Assembly (NCBI RefSeq): GCF_002094975.1
Contig: NZ_CP015283.1
Location: 1,659,501 to 1,723,500, forward strand
DNA: 64,000 nt
DNA from: Streptococcus salivarius
GTDB taxonomy: Bacteria; Bacillota; Bacilli; Lactobacillales; Streptococcaceae
Direction of reading: 5' to 3'
Part shown: in pieces, positions 17,944-27,961 of the stretch
Layout of the letters: each line of letters starts with the position of its first letter
How positions within the stretch are numbered: the first letter of the stretch is position 1
Translations under genes and position numbers: made by a program
Notes under the pieces: generated by a model
Database searches by the model: none
The model's input: the letters and a program-made list of their open reading frames with translations, nothing else
What the model was told of the DNA's origin: nothing

Positions 17944-17952
17944 TGATATAAT
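17944..17952 (+). promoter_or_regulatory. Extended -10 promoter
   Basis: TGATATAAT, a perfect TGnTATAAT, 27 bp before the start of the next gene. Confidence 0.65.
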
Positions 17953-17979
17953 AGTAAAAAATATATGGGGAGTTTTAGA

Positions 17980-19107
17980 ATGTTACAAAATCCTAGTAAA
18001 TTAAGTCTCTATTTCTCGAGGCTAACCAGTAAAATAAATAAAAAGGTCAAAATAGCATTTACTCTGCTTCTTTTTGTTGCTCTTGGAATGTTTCTCTATA
18101 ATGCCTACCAAAGAGCTTATAAGCCTTATCTCTACGATAAAAACAATTACTATTACAAGGCCTATAATTACAGCGTTGAGAAGATAAAACCTCAAAGAAA
18201 AGTTGTCAAAGATATTGAGATAGAGGTCTTCCACTTCGGAAAAGACGATTTCCCTGATAATCTGTCTACATATAAGGTCGGCCATTATATCGATAAAGGA
18301 ATTGATCCCCGCAGACTTCTATTGCATATCACTTTTACTGATAAGACCAAAATCACTTTACCATTTGGACAGGTGACTTCTACTGAAAACTTTTTCGACC
18401 GTTATGAACGCTATTTTGACCGTAAAGTTTTTGAGGTTGGTCCGGGTTTTGATGAAGAATGGTGTTCGAATGCAGAGAATTACAGACAAATGATTGAGCG
18501 CTTCCCTGGATTACATGATAAAACAATGGATGCCGACTTCGAGTTATATCTAAGGGACTTCCTATTTATGATAGTTCCTGGTGATACCCTCTACCAAACT
18601 GGTGCTGTCAAAGATGGTGTTAGTAAATACCACTTTCAGTTGAAAAATCCTAAATCAGGAAAAATGCAAAGCTATATTATCTACGGAAATGAAGGAGACA
18701 TCCCACTCTGGGATTGGCAGGCTCCCTTTGTTACCTTTGATAAGGATTTTGCTAACAAGGAAAGAATTCAGGAATTCTTCGATGACTACGATATTAGAGA
18801 GTATGGAAATTATTGGGATGGCATGTACAATATACAATTTCCTCATTTAAATTCTTTTAGAGGTGATGGGTATAACTTTTATAAAATGGCCTTTTACTCA
18901 GATAAGTTTACAAATTTCCCACTGAGCCTTGATTTAACAGGTAAGAGCGAGGATTTTAAGATTACCATTACAGATTCTTACCTACAAGAAGAATCAAGAA
19001 CTGCAAAAAATGAAATCCATTATCTAAAATACTCAACATCTAAAACTTATGATTCATCAAATAAAGAAGCCTATATGAATGATATATTGCACCAATACCT
19101 AAATTAA
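17980..19107 (+). CDS. Membrane-anchored protein of unknown function
   Basis: About 375 residues. ATG 17980 is chosen (MLQNPSKLSLYFSRL), because GGGGAG lies 8 bp before it and the upstream ATG is inside that ribosome site. A basic N-terminus is followed by one transmembrane segment, VKIAFTLLLFVALGMFLYNAYQRAY (about 25-47); the remaining 320 residues are hydrophilic, rich in aromatic and charged residues (FHFGKDDFPDN, GPGFDEEWCSNAENYRQMIERFPGLHDKTM, DGMYNIQFPHLNSFRGDGYNF), and should lie outside the membrane. No LPXTG, lipobox or catalytic motif is recognised. It is monocistronic with an extended -10 promoter and a good terminator. Function unknown. Confidence 0.8.
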   Translation: MLQNPSKLSLYFSRLTSKINKKVKIAFTLLLFVALGMFLYNAYQRAYKPYLYDKNNYYYKAYNYSVEKIKPQRKVVKDIEIEVFHFGKDDFPDNLSTYKVGHYIDKGIDPRRLLLHITFTDKTKITLPFGQVTSTENFFDRYERYFDRKVFEVGPGFDEEWCSNAENYRQMIERFPGLHDKTMDADFELYLRDFLFMIVPGDTLYQTGAVKDGVSKYHFQLKNPKSGKMQSYIIYGNEGDIPLWDWQAPFVTFDKDFANKERIQEFFDDYDIREYGNYWDGMYNIQFPHLNSFRGDGYNFYKMAFYSDKFTNFPLSLDLTGKSEDFKITITDSYLQEESRTAKNEIHYLKYSTSKTYDSSNKEAYMNDILHQYLN

Positions 19108-19124
19108 CAGAATTTAATTTAGGT

Positions 19125-19159
19125 AAACACAGTTAATTTATCTATTGGCTGTGTTTTTT
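19125..19159 (+). terminator. Terminator after the membrane-anchored protein gene
   Basis: AACACAGTTAAT / ATTGGCTGTGTT stem (two G-U pairs) with a 6-nt loop and six T. Confidence 0.85.
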
Positions 19160-19163
19160 CATG

Positions 19164-19198
19164 CAAAAAAACAAGACCATTTCTGATCTTGTTTTTCT
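19164..19198 (-). terminator. Terminator after malP
   Basis: AAAAACAAGA / TCTTGTTTTT stem, U-rich on both sides, so possibly bidirectional; it lies directly after the malP stop codon on the minus strand. Confidence 0.8.
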
Positions 19199-19215
19199 TC
19201 TATGCAACTAGAATA

Positions 19216-21477
19216 TTATTTTGTGTGCCAGATGTCTTTGTCATACTGTTCGATTGTACGGTCAGATGAGAAGAATCCTGCTTCAGCAATGTTGTAAACA
19301 ACTTTTTTGTTCCATGCATCTTGATCTTCGTAAGCTGCGTATACTTCTTCTTTCTTGTCGATGTATTCAGCCAAGTCAATCAATGTCATGAACCAGTCTT
19401 TAGAGATAAGTTCTTTGTGGAGACGTTCCAAGCGTTCTTTATCTCCAACTTTAACGAGGTCTTCGCTTACGATAAAGTCAACAGCTGCTTTGATGTTAGC
19501 ATCTTTTTCGTAGTAATCACGTGATACATAACCTTCTTTTTCGTAAAGGTCGATGATTGTATCAGAGTCTTTACCGAATGTGAAGATGTTTTCTGGTCCT
19601 ACCAATTCAGCAATCTCAACGTTGGCACCGTCCATCGTACCAAGTGTAAGGGCACCGTTAAGCATGAATTTCATGTTACCTGTACCTGAAGCTTCTTTAG
19701 AAGCCAATGAGATTTGTTCTGAGATATCTGTTGCTGGGATAAGGTGTTCAGCAACTGTTACGTTGTAGTTTTCAACCAAGTGAACGTTGAGGTATTTGCT
19801 TACTTCTGGATCATTGTTGATGAGTTCAGAAAGTGACAAGATTAAGTGGATAATGTCTTGAGCAATAACGTAGGCAGGAGCTGCTTTACCACCAAAGATG
19901 ATAGTGATTTTACGTTTTGGAAGGTTTCCTTTTTTGATTTCCAAGTATTTGTGGATGACATACAAAGCGTTCATTTGTTGACGTTTGTATTCGTGGAAAC
20001 GTTTGATTTGTGTATCAATGATTGAGTTTTCATCAAGATCGATACCTTTGTTGGCTTTAAGATAACGTTTAAGTGACAACTTGTTATCATATTTGATTTG
20101 AGCCAAACGTTTGTGAACTGCTGGATCATCTGCAAAGGCAGCCAATTTTTCCAATTGAGTTGCGTCAGTAAGGTAACCATCACCAATCAATTCTTTGATG
20201 TAGTCAGCAAGTTCTTGGTTTGAGAATTCCAACCAACGACGGAATGTAATACCGTTTGTTTTGTTGTTGAAGCGTTCTGGGTAAAGGTCGTAGAATGGTT
20301 TCAACTCAGAAGCTTTAAGGATTTCTGTGTGAAGTGCTGCTACACCGTTAACACTTGTAGAGAAGTGGATGTCCATGTGTGCCATGTGAACACGGTTGTG
20401 TTCGTCAATGATTTGAACACGTGGATCTTCGAATTTTTCACGAACGATAGCATCCAATTTCTTGATGATAACAACAAGGTGTGGAACGACTTCTTCAAGG
20501 TAGTCAAGAGGCCATTTTTCAAGGGCTTCAGCCAAGATAGTGTGGTTTGTGTAACCAACCATTTTGCTTACGATTGCTACTGCTTCATCAAATTCAAATC
20601 CATGTTTTTCTGTCAAAAGTCGGATCAATTCTGGAATTACCATTGATGGGTGAGTATCGTTGATTTGTACATAAGCGTAATCTGGAAGGTCGTGAAGGTT
20701 AGAACCACGTTCGATAGCTTCGTCAATCAAAAGTTGAGCAGCGTTTGATACCATGAAGTATTGTTGGTAAATACGCAAGAGCTCACCTTTACGAGTTGAA
20801 TCATCTGGGTAAAGGAAAAGTGTCAAGTTCTTTTCGATTTCGTCTTGATCAAAAGTGATTCCCTTTTCAATCAAACCGTAATCCAAACCATTGATATCGA
20901 AGAGGTTAAGGTAGTTCTTAGTTTCTTTCTTGTAACCCAAGATATCCAAGCGGTCCAAACGTGATTTCAATGTGAAGTTTTTGAATGGAACATCATAAGA
21001 GATATCAGTTGGTACCAACCATGATTGATCTTCAATCCAGTAGTTTGGTTCTGCATCTTGTTTGTTATCTTTGAAGACTTGTTTGAAAAGACCACAGTGG
21101 TAGTTAAGACCAACACCTTCACCGTTGATGCCAAGTGTTGCCATAGAGTCGATGAAACATGAAGCCAAACGACCCAAACCACCGTTACCAAGAGATGGTT
21201 CTGGTTCAACGTCTTCAACTTCGCTGATTGATTTACCAGCAGCAGCCAACTCAGCTTTAACATCTTTGTAGATGCCCAAGTTGATCAAGTTGTTAGACAA
21301 AAGTTTACCAATCAAGAACTCAGCTGAGATGTAGTAAACTTTACGTTTGCTATCGTTTTTAGGTTTTGGAGCAGCTGCTTCTTTTACGAATTCCAACAAA
21401 AGGTAGTAGATTTCTTCGTTTGAAAGGTCCTTAAGATTTTTGTTTTTTGCTTCAACATATTGTGTAAATGTAGCCAT
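19216..21477 (-). CDS. malP: Maltodextrin / glycogen phosphorylase
   Basis: A 753-residue GT35 enzyme that cleaves maltodextrins with phosphate to glucose-1-phosphate. The pyridoxal phosphate site is [30 protein letters not shown] with the Schiff-base lysine in [22 protein letters not shown] is the family N-terminal motif. The length is close to MalP and shorter at the N-terminus than animal enzymes. The gene begins 1 bp after malQ, so the two are one operon read from the malQ promoter and probably repressed by MalR. Whether it also acts on stored glycogen cannot be told; no glg genes are in the window. Confidence 0.95.
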   Translation of the reverse strand: MATFTQYVEAKNKNLKDLSNEEIYYLLLEFVKEAAAPKPKNDSKRKVYYISAEFLIGKLLSNNLINLGIYKDVKAELAAAGKSISEVEDVEPEPSLGNGGLGRLASCFIDSMATLGINGEGVGLNYHCGLFKQVFKDNKQDAEPNYWIEDQSWLVPTDISYDVPFKNFTLKSRLDRLDILGYKKETKNYLNLFDINGLDYGLIEKGITFDQDEIEKNLTLFLYPDDSTRKGELLRIYQQYFMVSNAAQLLIDEAIERGSNLHDLPDYAYVQINDTHPSMVIPELIRLLTEKHGFEFDEAVAIVSKMVGYTNHTILAEALEKWPLDYLEEVVPHLVVIIKKLDAIVREKFEDPRVQIIDEHNRVHMAHMDIHFSTSVNGVAALHTEILKASELKPFYDLYPERFNNKTNGITFRRWLEFSNQELADYIKELIGDGYLTDATQLEKLAAFADDPAVHKRLAQIKYDNKLSLKRYLKANKGIDLDENSIIDTQIKRFHEYKRQQMNALYVIHKYLEIKKGNLPKRKITIIFGGKAAPAYVIAQDIIHLILSLSELINNDPEVSKYLNVHLVENYNVTVAEHLIPATDISEQISLASKEASGTGNMKFMLNGALTLGTMDGANVEIAELVGPENIFTFGKDSDTIIDLYEKEGYVSRDYYEKDANIKAAVDFIVSEDLVKVGDKERLERLHKELISKDWFMTLIDLAEYIDKKEEVYAAYEDQDAWNKKVVYNIAEAGFFSSDRTIEQYDKDIWHTK

Positions 21478-21478
21478 T

Positions 21479-22978
21479 TTAGTTATTACCTCGATTATAT
21501 CTTTCTGTAATGTCTGTCAAAAATTCTTTCTTGTCTACAGTGATTTCACCTGGGAGCATACGCCATTTCCAGTTTTCACCAACTGTGTTAGGGAAGTTTG
21601 TACGGCTATTTTCAGGTTTATCAAGGATATCCTGCATAGTCGCAATAGCAGTGTTGCTTACTGTAGCAAAGAGTGTGCGAAGAAGAGCACGTGTGATTGG
21701 TTCACCTTGACGACGGTTGATGTAAGCATCAGTGTAATCACGTTGCTCTTGCGTCAAGTTGTCGTACCAACCATTGATTACTTCATTATCGTGTGTACCT
21801 GTGTAAGCAACTGAATGTTGTGTGTATACGTGAGGAATGTCAATGCTGTTTCCAGTAGTATCGTAGAAACCAAATTGAACAATCTTCATTCCAGGGTAAC
21901 CACAGTCTGCAAGAAGTTTACGTGTCTTATCATCAATGTTACCAAGGTCTTCGGCAATGATTTTAAGATCACCCAATTCTTCTTTGACCACTTTGAAGAG
22001 GTCATAACCAGGTCCAGGAACCCATTCACCATTTTCAGCAGTTTCATCTCCACCAGGAATTTCCCAGAAGTCAGAGAAACCTTTGAAGTGGTCGATACGC
22101 AAGTAATCATAAAGTTTGAATGATTCTTGAATACGGAATACCCACCAAGCATAGTTTTCTGCTTTATGTTTATCCCAAGCATAGATTGGGTTACCCCAAA
22201 GTTGACCAGTAGCTGAGAAGTTATCTGGTGGAACTCCGGCAATGTAACGTGGTTTACATTCAGCATCTAGTTTGAAGAGGTGTGGTTGTGTCCAAACTTC
22301 AACACTATCAGCTGAGATGTAGATTGGCATGTCACCAATGATTTGAATACCATTTTTGTTAGCATAGGCTTTAAGTTCTGCCCATTGGCTAAAGAAGAGG
22401 TATTGCACTACTTGGTGGTAAGTGATGACATCAGCAAGTTCTTTGCGAAGTTTTTCAAGAGTTGCTTCATCACGTTTAACCGCTTTTTTATCATCCCAAT
22501 CTTGAAGGGCTTTGTTATCAAAGTATTCTTTGAAAGCCATGAAGTCAGCATAATCTGCCAACCAGTTAGCATTTTCAGTTTTGAAAGCTTCAAACTTCTT
22601 AGCTTCTTTCTTATCTGCCAAGATTGCTTTGACTGCTTTTTCAAGAAGTGGGCGACGTGCTTCATAAACTTTAGCATAGTCGATAAACTCTGGATCTGAT
22701 CCAAAGTCAGCGCCTTTAACATCAGCTTTAGTTAGAAACTTGTCACGAATAAGGAAATCCAAATCGATGAAGTGTGTGTTCCCCGCTACCGCAGAGAATG
22801 ATTGATAAGGTGAGTCCCCATAACTTGTTGTAGTAAGTGGCAAGATCTGCCAGTATGTTTGTTTTGTTTCTTTCAAGAAATCAACAAAGTCATAGGCTGC
22901 TTGACCGAAAGATCCGATCCCGTAGTCACCTGGAAGTGATGTGATGTGCATCAATACACCGCTTGCTCGTTTGTTCAT
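21479..22978 (-). CDS. malQ: 4-alpha-glucanotransferase (amylomaltase)
   Basis: A 499-residue GH77 enzyme that transfers glucan segments among maltodextrins, lengthening short ones for MalP. Motifs: [16 protein letters not shown] at the N-terminus, [17 protein letters not shown] with the nucleophile Asp, [12 protein letters not shown] with the acid/base Glu, and [15 protein letters not shown]. First gene of the malQ-malP operon. A palindromic operator lies exactly between its -35 and -10. Confidence 0.96.
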   Translation of the reverse strand: MNKRASGVLMHITSLPGDYGIGSFGQAAYDFVDFLKETKQTYWQILPLTTTSYGDSPYQSFSAVAGNTHFIDLDFLIRDKFLTKADVKGADFGSDPEFIDYAKVYEARRPLLEKAVKAILADKKEAKKFEAFKTENANWLADYADFMAFKEYFDNKALQDWDDKKAVKRDEATLEKLRKELADVITYHQVVQYLFFSQWAELKAYANKNGIQIIGDMPIYISADSVEVWTQPHLFKLDAECKPRYIAGVPPDNFSATGQLWGNPIYAWDKHKAENYAWWVFRIQESFKLYDYLRIDHFKGFSDFWEIPGGDETAENGEWVPGPGYDLFKVVKEELGDLKIIAEDLGNIDDKTRKLLADCGYPGMKIVQFGFYDTTGNSIDIPHVYTQHSVAYTGTHDNEVINGWYDNLTQEQRDYTDAYINRRQGEPITRALLRTLFATVSNTAIATMQDILDKPENSRTNFPNTVGENWKWRMLPGEITVDKKEFLTDITERYNRGNN

Positions 22979-23011
22979 AAAGTTTACCTCAAATTATTTT
23001 TTACACTTATG

Positions 23012-23040
23012 ATTATAATGCAAACGTTTGCACAAGTCAA
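23012..23040 (-). promoter_or_regulatory. malQP promoter with a MalR-type operator in the spacer
   Basis: Minus strand TTGACT (23035-23040), 17-bp spacer, TATAAT (23012-23017). The spacer contains the perfect palindrome TGCAAACGTTTGCA (23019-23032). This is the LacI-family operator form; it also resembles a cre. Confidence 0.85.
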
Positions 23041-23097
23041 GAATTTTTAGCAAAAAAATAGAAATTTTTTTATATCTTTTTTAAAAAACATTCGTAA

Positions 23098-23111
23098 AAC
23101 AAGCGCTTTCA
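23098..23111 (-). promoter_or_regulatory. Possible cre site upstream of malQ
   Basis: Minus strand TGAAAGCGCTTGTT resembles the CcpA consensus TGWAANCGNTNWCA, missing the final CA. It lies about 60 bp upstream of the malQ -35. Confidence 0.4.
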
Positions 23112-23173
23112 AGCAATAATGACTTCTAGCTGAGTGATAAAGAAACTCTAGTTTTTTAAGTAGTTATCTAATA

Positions 23174-23207
23174 ATAAAAAAAGTGGTTGGTAACTTAATA
23201 CCAACCA
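23174..23207 (-). terminator. Terminator after malR
   Basis: Minus strand GGTTGGT / ACCAACC perfect stem with a 9-nt loop and a run of seven T. Confidence 0.85.
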
Positions 23208-23230
23208 GGTCAATATAGCATTATTAGACT

Positions 23231-24232
23231 TTATCTATTTGTGACACTTTCTCTTTCAATGAGTTTAAATGGGATAGTCACTTTCTCTGACTTAGTTTTA
23301 GCGTCTTTGAGAAGAGCCAAGAGTCTCAAGACACTTTTCTTTCCAAGTTCTTGAATATTAATGTCAAATGTGGTCAAGAAAGGATGCATGATTTCTGCAA
23401 AAGTCGAATTATTGAAAGAAATAATTGCAAAATCTTCAGGAACTCTAAATCCTTGATTGTTTAGCCATTGAATAAGACGAAGGGCGATAAGGTCATCCTT
23501 AACAATCAAAGCTGTCGGAGAAAATCTTTCCAATTCTTTCTTTAAATCCTCGATTGTTCGTGCTGAAAAGACAAGTTCAGGTAGGACATCCAAATTTTGT
23601 TCTTCTGCTACTTCCTTATACCCTTGATAACGTTCCTGCCCTACTTGTCCAAAAAGATCATCTGTGACAAAACCAATCTTTCGGTGCCCTTTTGTCTGGA
23701 GGTAATTTACAGCTTCACGTCCTAATTCCTTATTATCATTATCAATATAGGTTACTTTATTTTCATTATCCACTGCTGCTCCGACCACTACGAAAGGTAC
23801 TTTTGCTTTTAATAGGTAATCTTTAACAGGATCTTTCTTTTCTGAATAGAGGATTATAAAGCCATCTGCCCGTTTTTGACGATGCATGAGCTCAACTTGT
23901 TTAACTAATTCCTCTAGCGTTGCTCCCGTAGCAATACTAACGACCTGAGAATGACAACTAGCTTCTTCATTGATTGCTGTTAGAATCTCCATATAGAAGG
24001 GCTGGCTGATATTTTCTCGGTCAGTTAAAGGAGGAAGAACAACCCCTAAACTATGCGTTAAGCCTGTTGCCAACATTTGTGCTGCTGAGTTGGGTACATA
24101 ACCTAATTCTTCCATAGCTGCTCTTACTTTTAGTTTGGTTTCTTCTGATATCGCAGGGTTATCCTTTAATGTCCTACTTACCGTTGATGGGCTGACACCA
24201 GCCTTCTTAGCAACATCCTTAATTGTAGCCAT
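23231..24232 (-). CDS. malR: LacI-family maltose regulator MalR
   Basis: A 333-residue repressor. The helix-turn-helix and hinge are TIKDVAKKAGVSPSTVSRTLKDNPAISEETKLKVRAAMEELGYVPNSAAQML (residues 3-54), followed by a periplasmic-binding-protein-like effector domain (about 60-333; LGVVLPPLTDRENISQPFYMEIL, KGHRKIGFVTDDLFGQVGQERYQGYK). It lies between malQ-malP and malX, divergent from malX, and the matching palindromes lie in both flanking promoter regions; all of this points to MalR. The effector is presumably maltose or maltotriose. It has its own terminator. Confidence 0.93.
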   Translation of the reverse strand: MATIKDVAKKAGVSPSTVSRTLKDNPAISEETKLKVRAAMEELGYVPNSAAQMLATGLTHSLGVVLPPLTDRENISQPFYMEILTAINEEASCHSQVVSIATGATLEELVKQVELMHRQKRADGFIILYSEKKDPVKDYLLKAKVPFVVVGAAVDNENKVTYIDNDNKELGREAVNYLQTKGHRKIGFVTDDLFGQVGQERYQGYKEVAEEQNLDVLPELVFSARTIEDLKKELERFSPTALIVKDDLIALRLIQWLNNQGFRVPEDFAIISFNNSTFAEIMHPFLTTFDINIQELGKKSVLRLLALLKDAKTKSEKVTIPFKLIERESVTNR

Positions 24233-24307
24233 TATATCCCTCTCATTCTCATAAATATTTTTATAGTCGAAAATTATAAGAACAATTATAAACTAAACAG
24301 GCGATTT

Positions 24308-24323
24308 TTGCAATCGTTTGCAA
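24308..24323. promoter_or_regulatory. MalR-type operator in the malR-malX intergenic region
   Basis: TTGCAATCGTTTGCAA, a near-perfect palindrome of the LacI-family type, about 43 bp upstream of the malX -10 region and upstream of malR on the other strand. Confidence 0.7.
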
Positions 24324-24350
24324 AAAGTTAAAAATTTTTTTATAAAATAC

Positions 24351-24380
24351 TTGACAGATTGTGGAAACGGTTGCGTAATG
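24351..24380 (+). promoter_or_regulatory. malX promoter with a second operator in the spacer
   Basis: TTGACA (24351-24356) with a weak -10 about 17-18 bp downstream (around 24374-24380, GTAATG or CGTAAT). The operator-like GGAAACGGTTGCGT (24363-24376) fills the spacer, as in the malQ promoter. Confidence 0.65.
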
Positions 24381-24414
24381 TTTATCGTAAACTAAATTTC
24401 TGGAGGAAATAGAA

Positions 24415-25662
24415 ATGAAAAAATGGCAAAAGGTATTACTTGGTAGTGCTGGATTACTTGTGGCTGGATCGCTCTTGGTAGCTTGTGGTTCAAACTCAAG
24501 CAAGAGCTCAAGCTCAGATAGTAAGACTTTGAAACTTTGGGTACCAACTGGTGCTAAGAAATCTTACTCAGATACAGTAGCACAGTTTGAAAAGAAATCT
24601 GGTTACAAAGTTGATATGGTTGAAATGGAAGATCCAAATGCTCAAGAAAACTTGACTAAGGACGCTTCTACTGCTGCAGATGTCTTCTCACTTCCACATG
24701 ACCAACTTGGTAAATTGGTAGACGCTGGAGCTATCCAAGAAATCCCTGAGCAATACTCAAAAGAAATTGCTGAGCAAGATACTGAACAAGCTGCTGTAGG
24801 TGCTCAATACAAAGGTAAAACTTACGCCTTCCCATACGGTATCGAAACACAAGTTACATACTACAACAAATCTAAACTTAATGAAGAAGATGTGAAATCA
24901 TACGAAACAATCACTTCTAAAGCTAAATTTGGTAGCAACTTGAAAGAAGTTAACGCTTATGTAACTGCTCCTCTCTTCCTTTCAGTTGGTGACACACTCT
25001 TTGGTCCTAACGGTGAAGATGTGAAAGGTACTAACTGGGGTAACGAAGCTGGTGTGAATGTTCTTAAGTTCATCGCAGCTCAAAAAGACAATAAAGGATT
25101 TGTCAATGTCGATTCAGCTAACATGATGGCTAAATTCGAAGATGGTTCTGTTGATGCTTTCCAATCAGGACCATGGGACTACGCTGCAGCTGCTAAAGCT
25201 GTTGGTAAAGACAATCTTGGTGTTGCTGTTTACCCAACAGTTAATATCGGTGGTCAAGATGTTCAACAAAAAGCCTTCATGGGTGTTAAACTTTACGCTG
25301 TTAACCAAACACCATCTAAAGGTAACGCTGAACGTATCGCTGCTTCTTACCAATTGGCACAAGCTTTGACAAGCAAAGACAGTCAAAACAACCAATTCAC
25401 TAATGAAGACCGTCACATCATCCCAGCTAACAAAGAAGTTCAAGCTTCTGAAGCTGTTCAAAAGGATGCTCTTGCACAAGCTGTAATCACTATGGGTTCA
25501 TCTGATCAGTACACAACTGTTATGCCTAAACTTAGTCAAATGTCAGTCTTCTGGACTGAAAGTGCTGCTCTTATGAGTGATGCATATAACGGTAAAATCA
25601 AGGAAGACCAATTCCTTACTAAATTACAACAATTTGATAAAGATTTGGCAGCAGCTAAATAA
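24415..25662 (+). CDS. malX: Maltodextrin-binding lipoprotein MalX
   Basis: A 415-residue ABC substrate-binding lipoprotein. The signal peptide ends in lipobox LLVACGSNSS (LVAC, Cys24), followed by a Ser-rich linker and a family 1 extracellular-binding domain (LKLWVPTGAKKSYSDTVAQFEKKSGYKVDMVEM; AFPYGIETQVTYYNKS; AFQSGPWDYAAAAKAVGKDNLGVAVYPTV; AFMGVKLYAVN). It binds maltodextrins produced outside the cell, for example by the wall pullulanase. Strong GGAGG ribosome site. It is first in malX-malF-malG-malK; a hairpin after it may raise its expression above the permeases. Confidence 0.95.
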   Translation: MKKWQKVLLGSAGLLVAGSLLVACGSNSSKSSSSDSKTLKLWVPTGAKKSYSDTVAQFEKKSGYKVDMVEMEDPNAQENLTKDASTAADVFSLPHDQLGKLVDAGAIQEIPEQYSKEIAEQDTEQAAVGAQYKGKTYAFPYGIETQVTYYNKSKLNEEDVKSYETITSKAKFGSNLKEVNAYVTAPLFLSVGDTLFGPNGEDVKGTNWGNEAGVNVLKFIAAQKDNKGFVNVDSANMMAKFEDGSVDAFQSGPWDYAAAAKAVGKDNLGVAVYPTVNIGGQDVQQKAFMGVKLYAVNQTPSKGNAERIAASYQLAQALTSKDSQNNQFTNEDRHIIPANKEVQASEAVQKDALAQAVITMGSSDQYTTVMPKLSQMSVFWTESAALMSDAYNGKIKEDQFLTKLQQFDKDLAAAK

Positions 25663-25683
25663 GAATCCTAACTATGAGAAGGT

Positions 25684-25713
25684 AAAGAGGCAGGTCAGGT
25701 TCCTAGCCTCTTT
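25684..25713 (+). terminator. Intercistronic hairpin between malX and malF
   Basis: AAAGAGGC / GCCTCTTT with AGG/CCT extending it and no T-run. It probably stabilises the malX 3' end or causes partial termination, giving more binding protein than permease. Confidence 0.6.
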
Positions 25714-25751
25714 ATCTATCACTAATTAAATATTTATCTGAGGAGATATCT

Positions 25752-27110
25752 ATGTCACAAACAATCTACGACACAACTCCTATGCGCCAGGTCTTCAAAG
25801 AAGGTACATGGGATGTCAAATTATCCTTTCTGGTAATGGGATTGGCAAACTTGGTCAACAAACAGTTCACCAAGGGCTTGCTCTTCCTCCTTTCTGAGAT
25901 TGCCTTCTTAGTAGCCTTCGTTATCCAAATTATCCCTGCACTTAAAGGGATGATTACCTTGGGGACTCAAGAACAGGGTGAGGCTATTAAAGAGGTTAAT
26001 GGGGTTAAGCTTACTGTTCAGGTCGCTGGAGATAACTCTATGCTCTTGTTGATTTTTGGACTTGCATCATTAATCTTCTGTGCAGTTTTCGCTTATATTT
26101 ACTGGTGTAACCTTAAGAGTGCTCGTCATCTCATGGCTCTCAAACAATCTGGACGTAAAGTTCCTAACTTTGTTGAAGACTTCAAGACCTTGGCCGATGG
26201 TCGTTTCCACATGGGACTTATGACTGTCCCATTGATTGGAGTTTTGCTCTTCACAATCTTGCCTTTGATCTACATGATTTGTTTGGCCTTTACTAACTTT
26301 GACCACAATCACCCAGCACCTAAATCACTCTTTGACTGGGTTGGTTTCTCAAGTTTTGGTGAAGTTTTACAAGGTCGTATGGCTGGTACTTTCTTCCCAC
26401 TTTTGACATGGACCTTGATTTGGGCAGTTGCTGCAACAGCAACAACTTTCTTCTTCGGTATTGTCCTTGCTCTCTTGCTCAACACTAAGGGGCTTAAATT
26501 CAAGAAAGTATGGCGTACACTCTTTGTTATCACTATCGCCGTTCCACAGTTCGTATCCCTTCTTTTGATGCGTAACTTCCTTAATGACCATGGTCCTTTG
26601 AATGGTTTGCTTCAAACCTTGCATCTCACTAATGGACCAATTCCATTCTTGACTGACCCTCTCTGGGCTAAGTTCTCTATTATCTTTGTAAATATGTGGA
26701 TTGGTATTCCGTTCACAATGTTGGTTGCAACTGGTATCATCATGAACTTGCCAACTGAGCAGATCGAAGCTGCTGAAATTGATGGAGCAAGCAAATTCCA
26801 AATCTTCAAGAGCATCACTTTCCCACAAATTCTCTTGATTATGGCACCATCATTGATTCAACAATTCATCGGTAATATCAATAACTTCAACGTTATCTAC
26901 TTCCTTACTGGTGGTGGACCTACTAACTCTGAATACTATCAAGCGGGTTCAACTGACCTCTTGGTAACTTGGCTCTACAAACTGACTGTTAGCGCTAAAG
27001 ACTACAACTTGGCATCTGTTATCGGTATCTTGATTTTCGCCATCTCTGCAACATTCAGTCTCTTGGCCTACACAAGATCATCTTCATTCAAGGAAGGGGC
27101 TGCTAAATAA
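25752..27110 (+). CDS. malF: Maltodextrin ABC permease MalF (MalC)
   Basis: A 452-residue inner-membrane permease. An N-terminal extension with two or three hydrophobic helices (about 20-120) precedes the permease core, as in MalF. The EAA loop is LPTEQIEAAEIDGASKFQIFKSITFPQ, and NFNVIYFLTGGGPTNSEYY is a sugar-permease motif near the C-terminus. Preceded by GAGGAG. The stop overlaps the malG start by 1 bp (TAATG), so both permeases are made together. Pneumococcal nomenclature calls it MalC. Confidence 0.93.
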   Translation: MSQTIYDTTPMRQVFKEGTWDVKLSFLVMGLANLVNKQFTKGLLFLLSEIAFLVAFVIQIIPALKGMITLGTQEQGEAIKEVNGVKLTVQVAGDNSMLLLIFGLASLIFCAVFAYIYWCNLKSARHLMALKQSGRKVPNFVEDFKTLADGRFHMGLMTVPLIGVLLFTILPLIYMICLAFTNFDHNHPAPKSLFDWVGFSSFGEVLQGRMAGTFFPLLTWTLIWAVAATATTFFFGIVLALLLNTKGLKFKKVWRTLFVITIAVPQFVSLLLMRNFLNDHGPLNGLLQTLHLTNGPIPFLTDPLWAKFSIIFVNMWIGIPFTMLVATGIIMNLPTEQIEAAEIDGASKFQIFKSITFPQILLIMAPSLIQQFIGNINNFNVIYFLTGGGPTNSEYYQAGSTDLLVTWLYKLTVSAKDYNLASVIGILIFAISATFSLLAYTRSSSFKEGAAK

Positions 27111-27946
27111 TGAAACGTAAGAAAAATCTTTACCTAACTGGTACTTATATTCTATTGACAGTTCTAGCTGTTATCTGGTTGATTCCTATTATTTGGATCT
27201 TCCTTACAAGTTTTCGTGGTGAAGGAGCTAATGCAGTGCCTTACTTCTTCCCTAAGACTTACACTTTTAATAACTACATTAAACTGTTTACCAGCGATGC
27301 TTATCCATTTGGAAAATGGTTCATCAATACCTTCATCGTTGCCACATGTACATGTATCCTCTCAACTTTAATTACCGTAGGTATGGCCTACTCACTTAGC
27401 CGTATTAAATTCAAACACAGAAATGGCTTCTTGAAATTGGCACTCGTACTTAACATGTTCCCTGGATTCATGTCAATGATTGCGGTCTACTACATTTTGA
27501 AGGCCCTCAATTTGACACAAACCTTGACATCTTTGGTCTTGGTATATTCTGCAGGGGCAGCTCTTGGTTTCTACATTGCTAAAGGTTTCTTTGATACCAT
27601 TCCTTACTCATTGGATGAATCAGCAATGATTGATGGGGCAACTCGTCTTCAAATCTTCACTAAGATTACCTTGCCACTTTCTAAACCAATCATCGTCTAC
27701 ACTGCCCTCATGGCCTTCATGGGACCTTGGGTAGACTTCATCTTTGCATCTGTTATCCTCGGCGACGTTAAAGATAAATATACGGTTGCCCTTGGACTCT
27801 ATCAAATGCTTAACCAAGACGCTATCAATGAATGGTTCCTTCCATTTACCGCAGGTGCTATTATCATCGCCATCCCAATCACCCTTCTCTTTATCTTCAT
27901 GCAAAAATACTATGTTGAAGGTGTAACCGGCGGATCAGTTAAATAA
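27110..27946 (+). CDS. malG: Maltodextrin ABC permease MalG (MalD)
   Basis: A 278-residue inner-membrane permease with six predicted helices (first TYILLTVLAVIWLIPIIWIFLTSF). The EAA loop is PYSLDESAMIDGATRLQIFTKITLPLSKP. Typical MalG length and C-terminus (QKYYVEGVTGGSVK). Overlaps malF by 1 bp. Called MalD in pneumococcus. Confidence 0.94.
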   Translation: MKRKKNLYLTGTYILLTVLAVIWLIPIIWIFLTSFRGEGANAVPYFFPKTYTFNNYIKLFTSDAYPFGKWFINTFIVATCTCILSTLITVGMAYSLSRIKFKHRNGFLKLALVLNMFPGFMSMIAVYYILKALNLTQTLTSLVLVYSAGAALGFYIAKGFFDTIPYSLDESAMIDGATRLQIFTKITLPLSKPIIVYTALMAFMGPWVDFIFASVILGDVKDKYTVALGLYQMLNQDAINEWFLPFTAGAIIIAIPITLLFIFMQKYYVEGVTGGSVK

Positions 27947-27961
27947 TAAAGGATAAATGAT

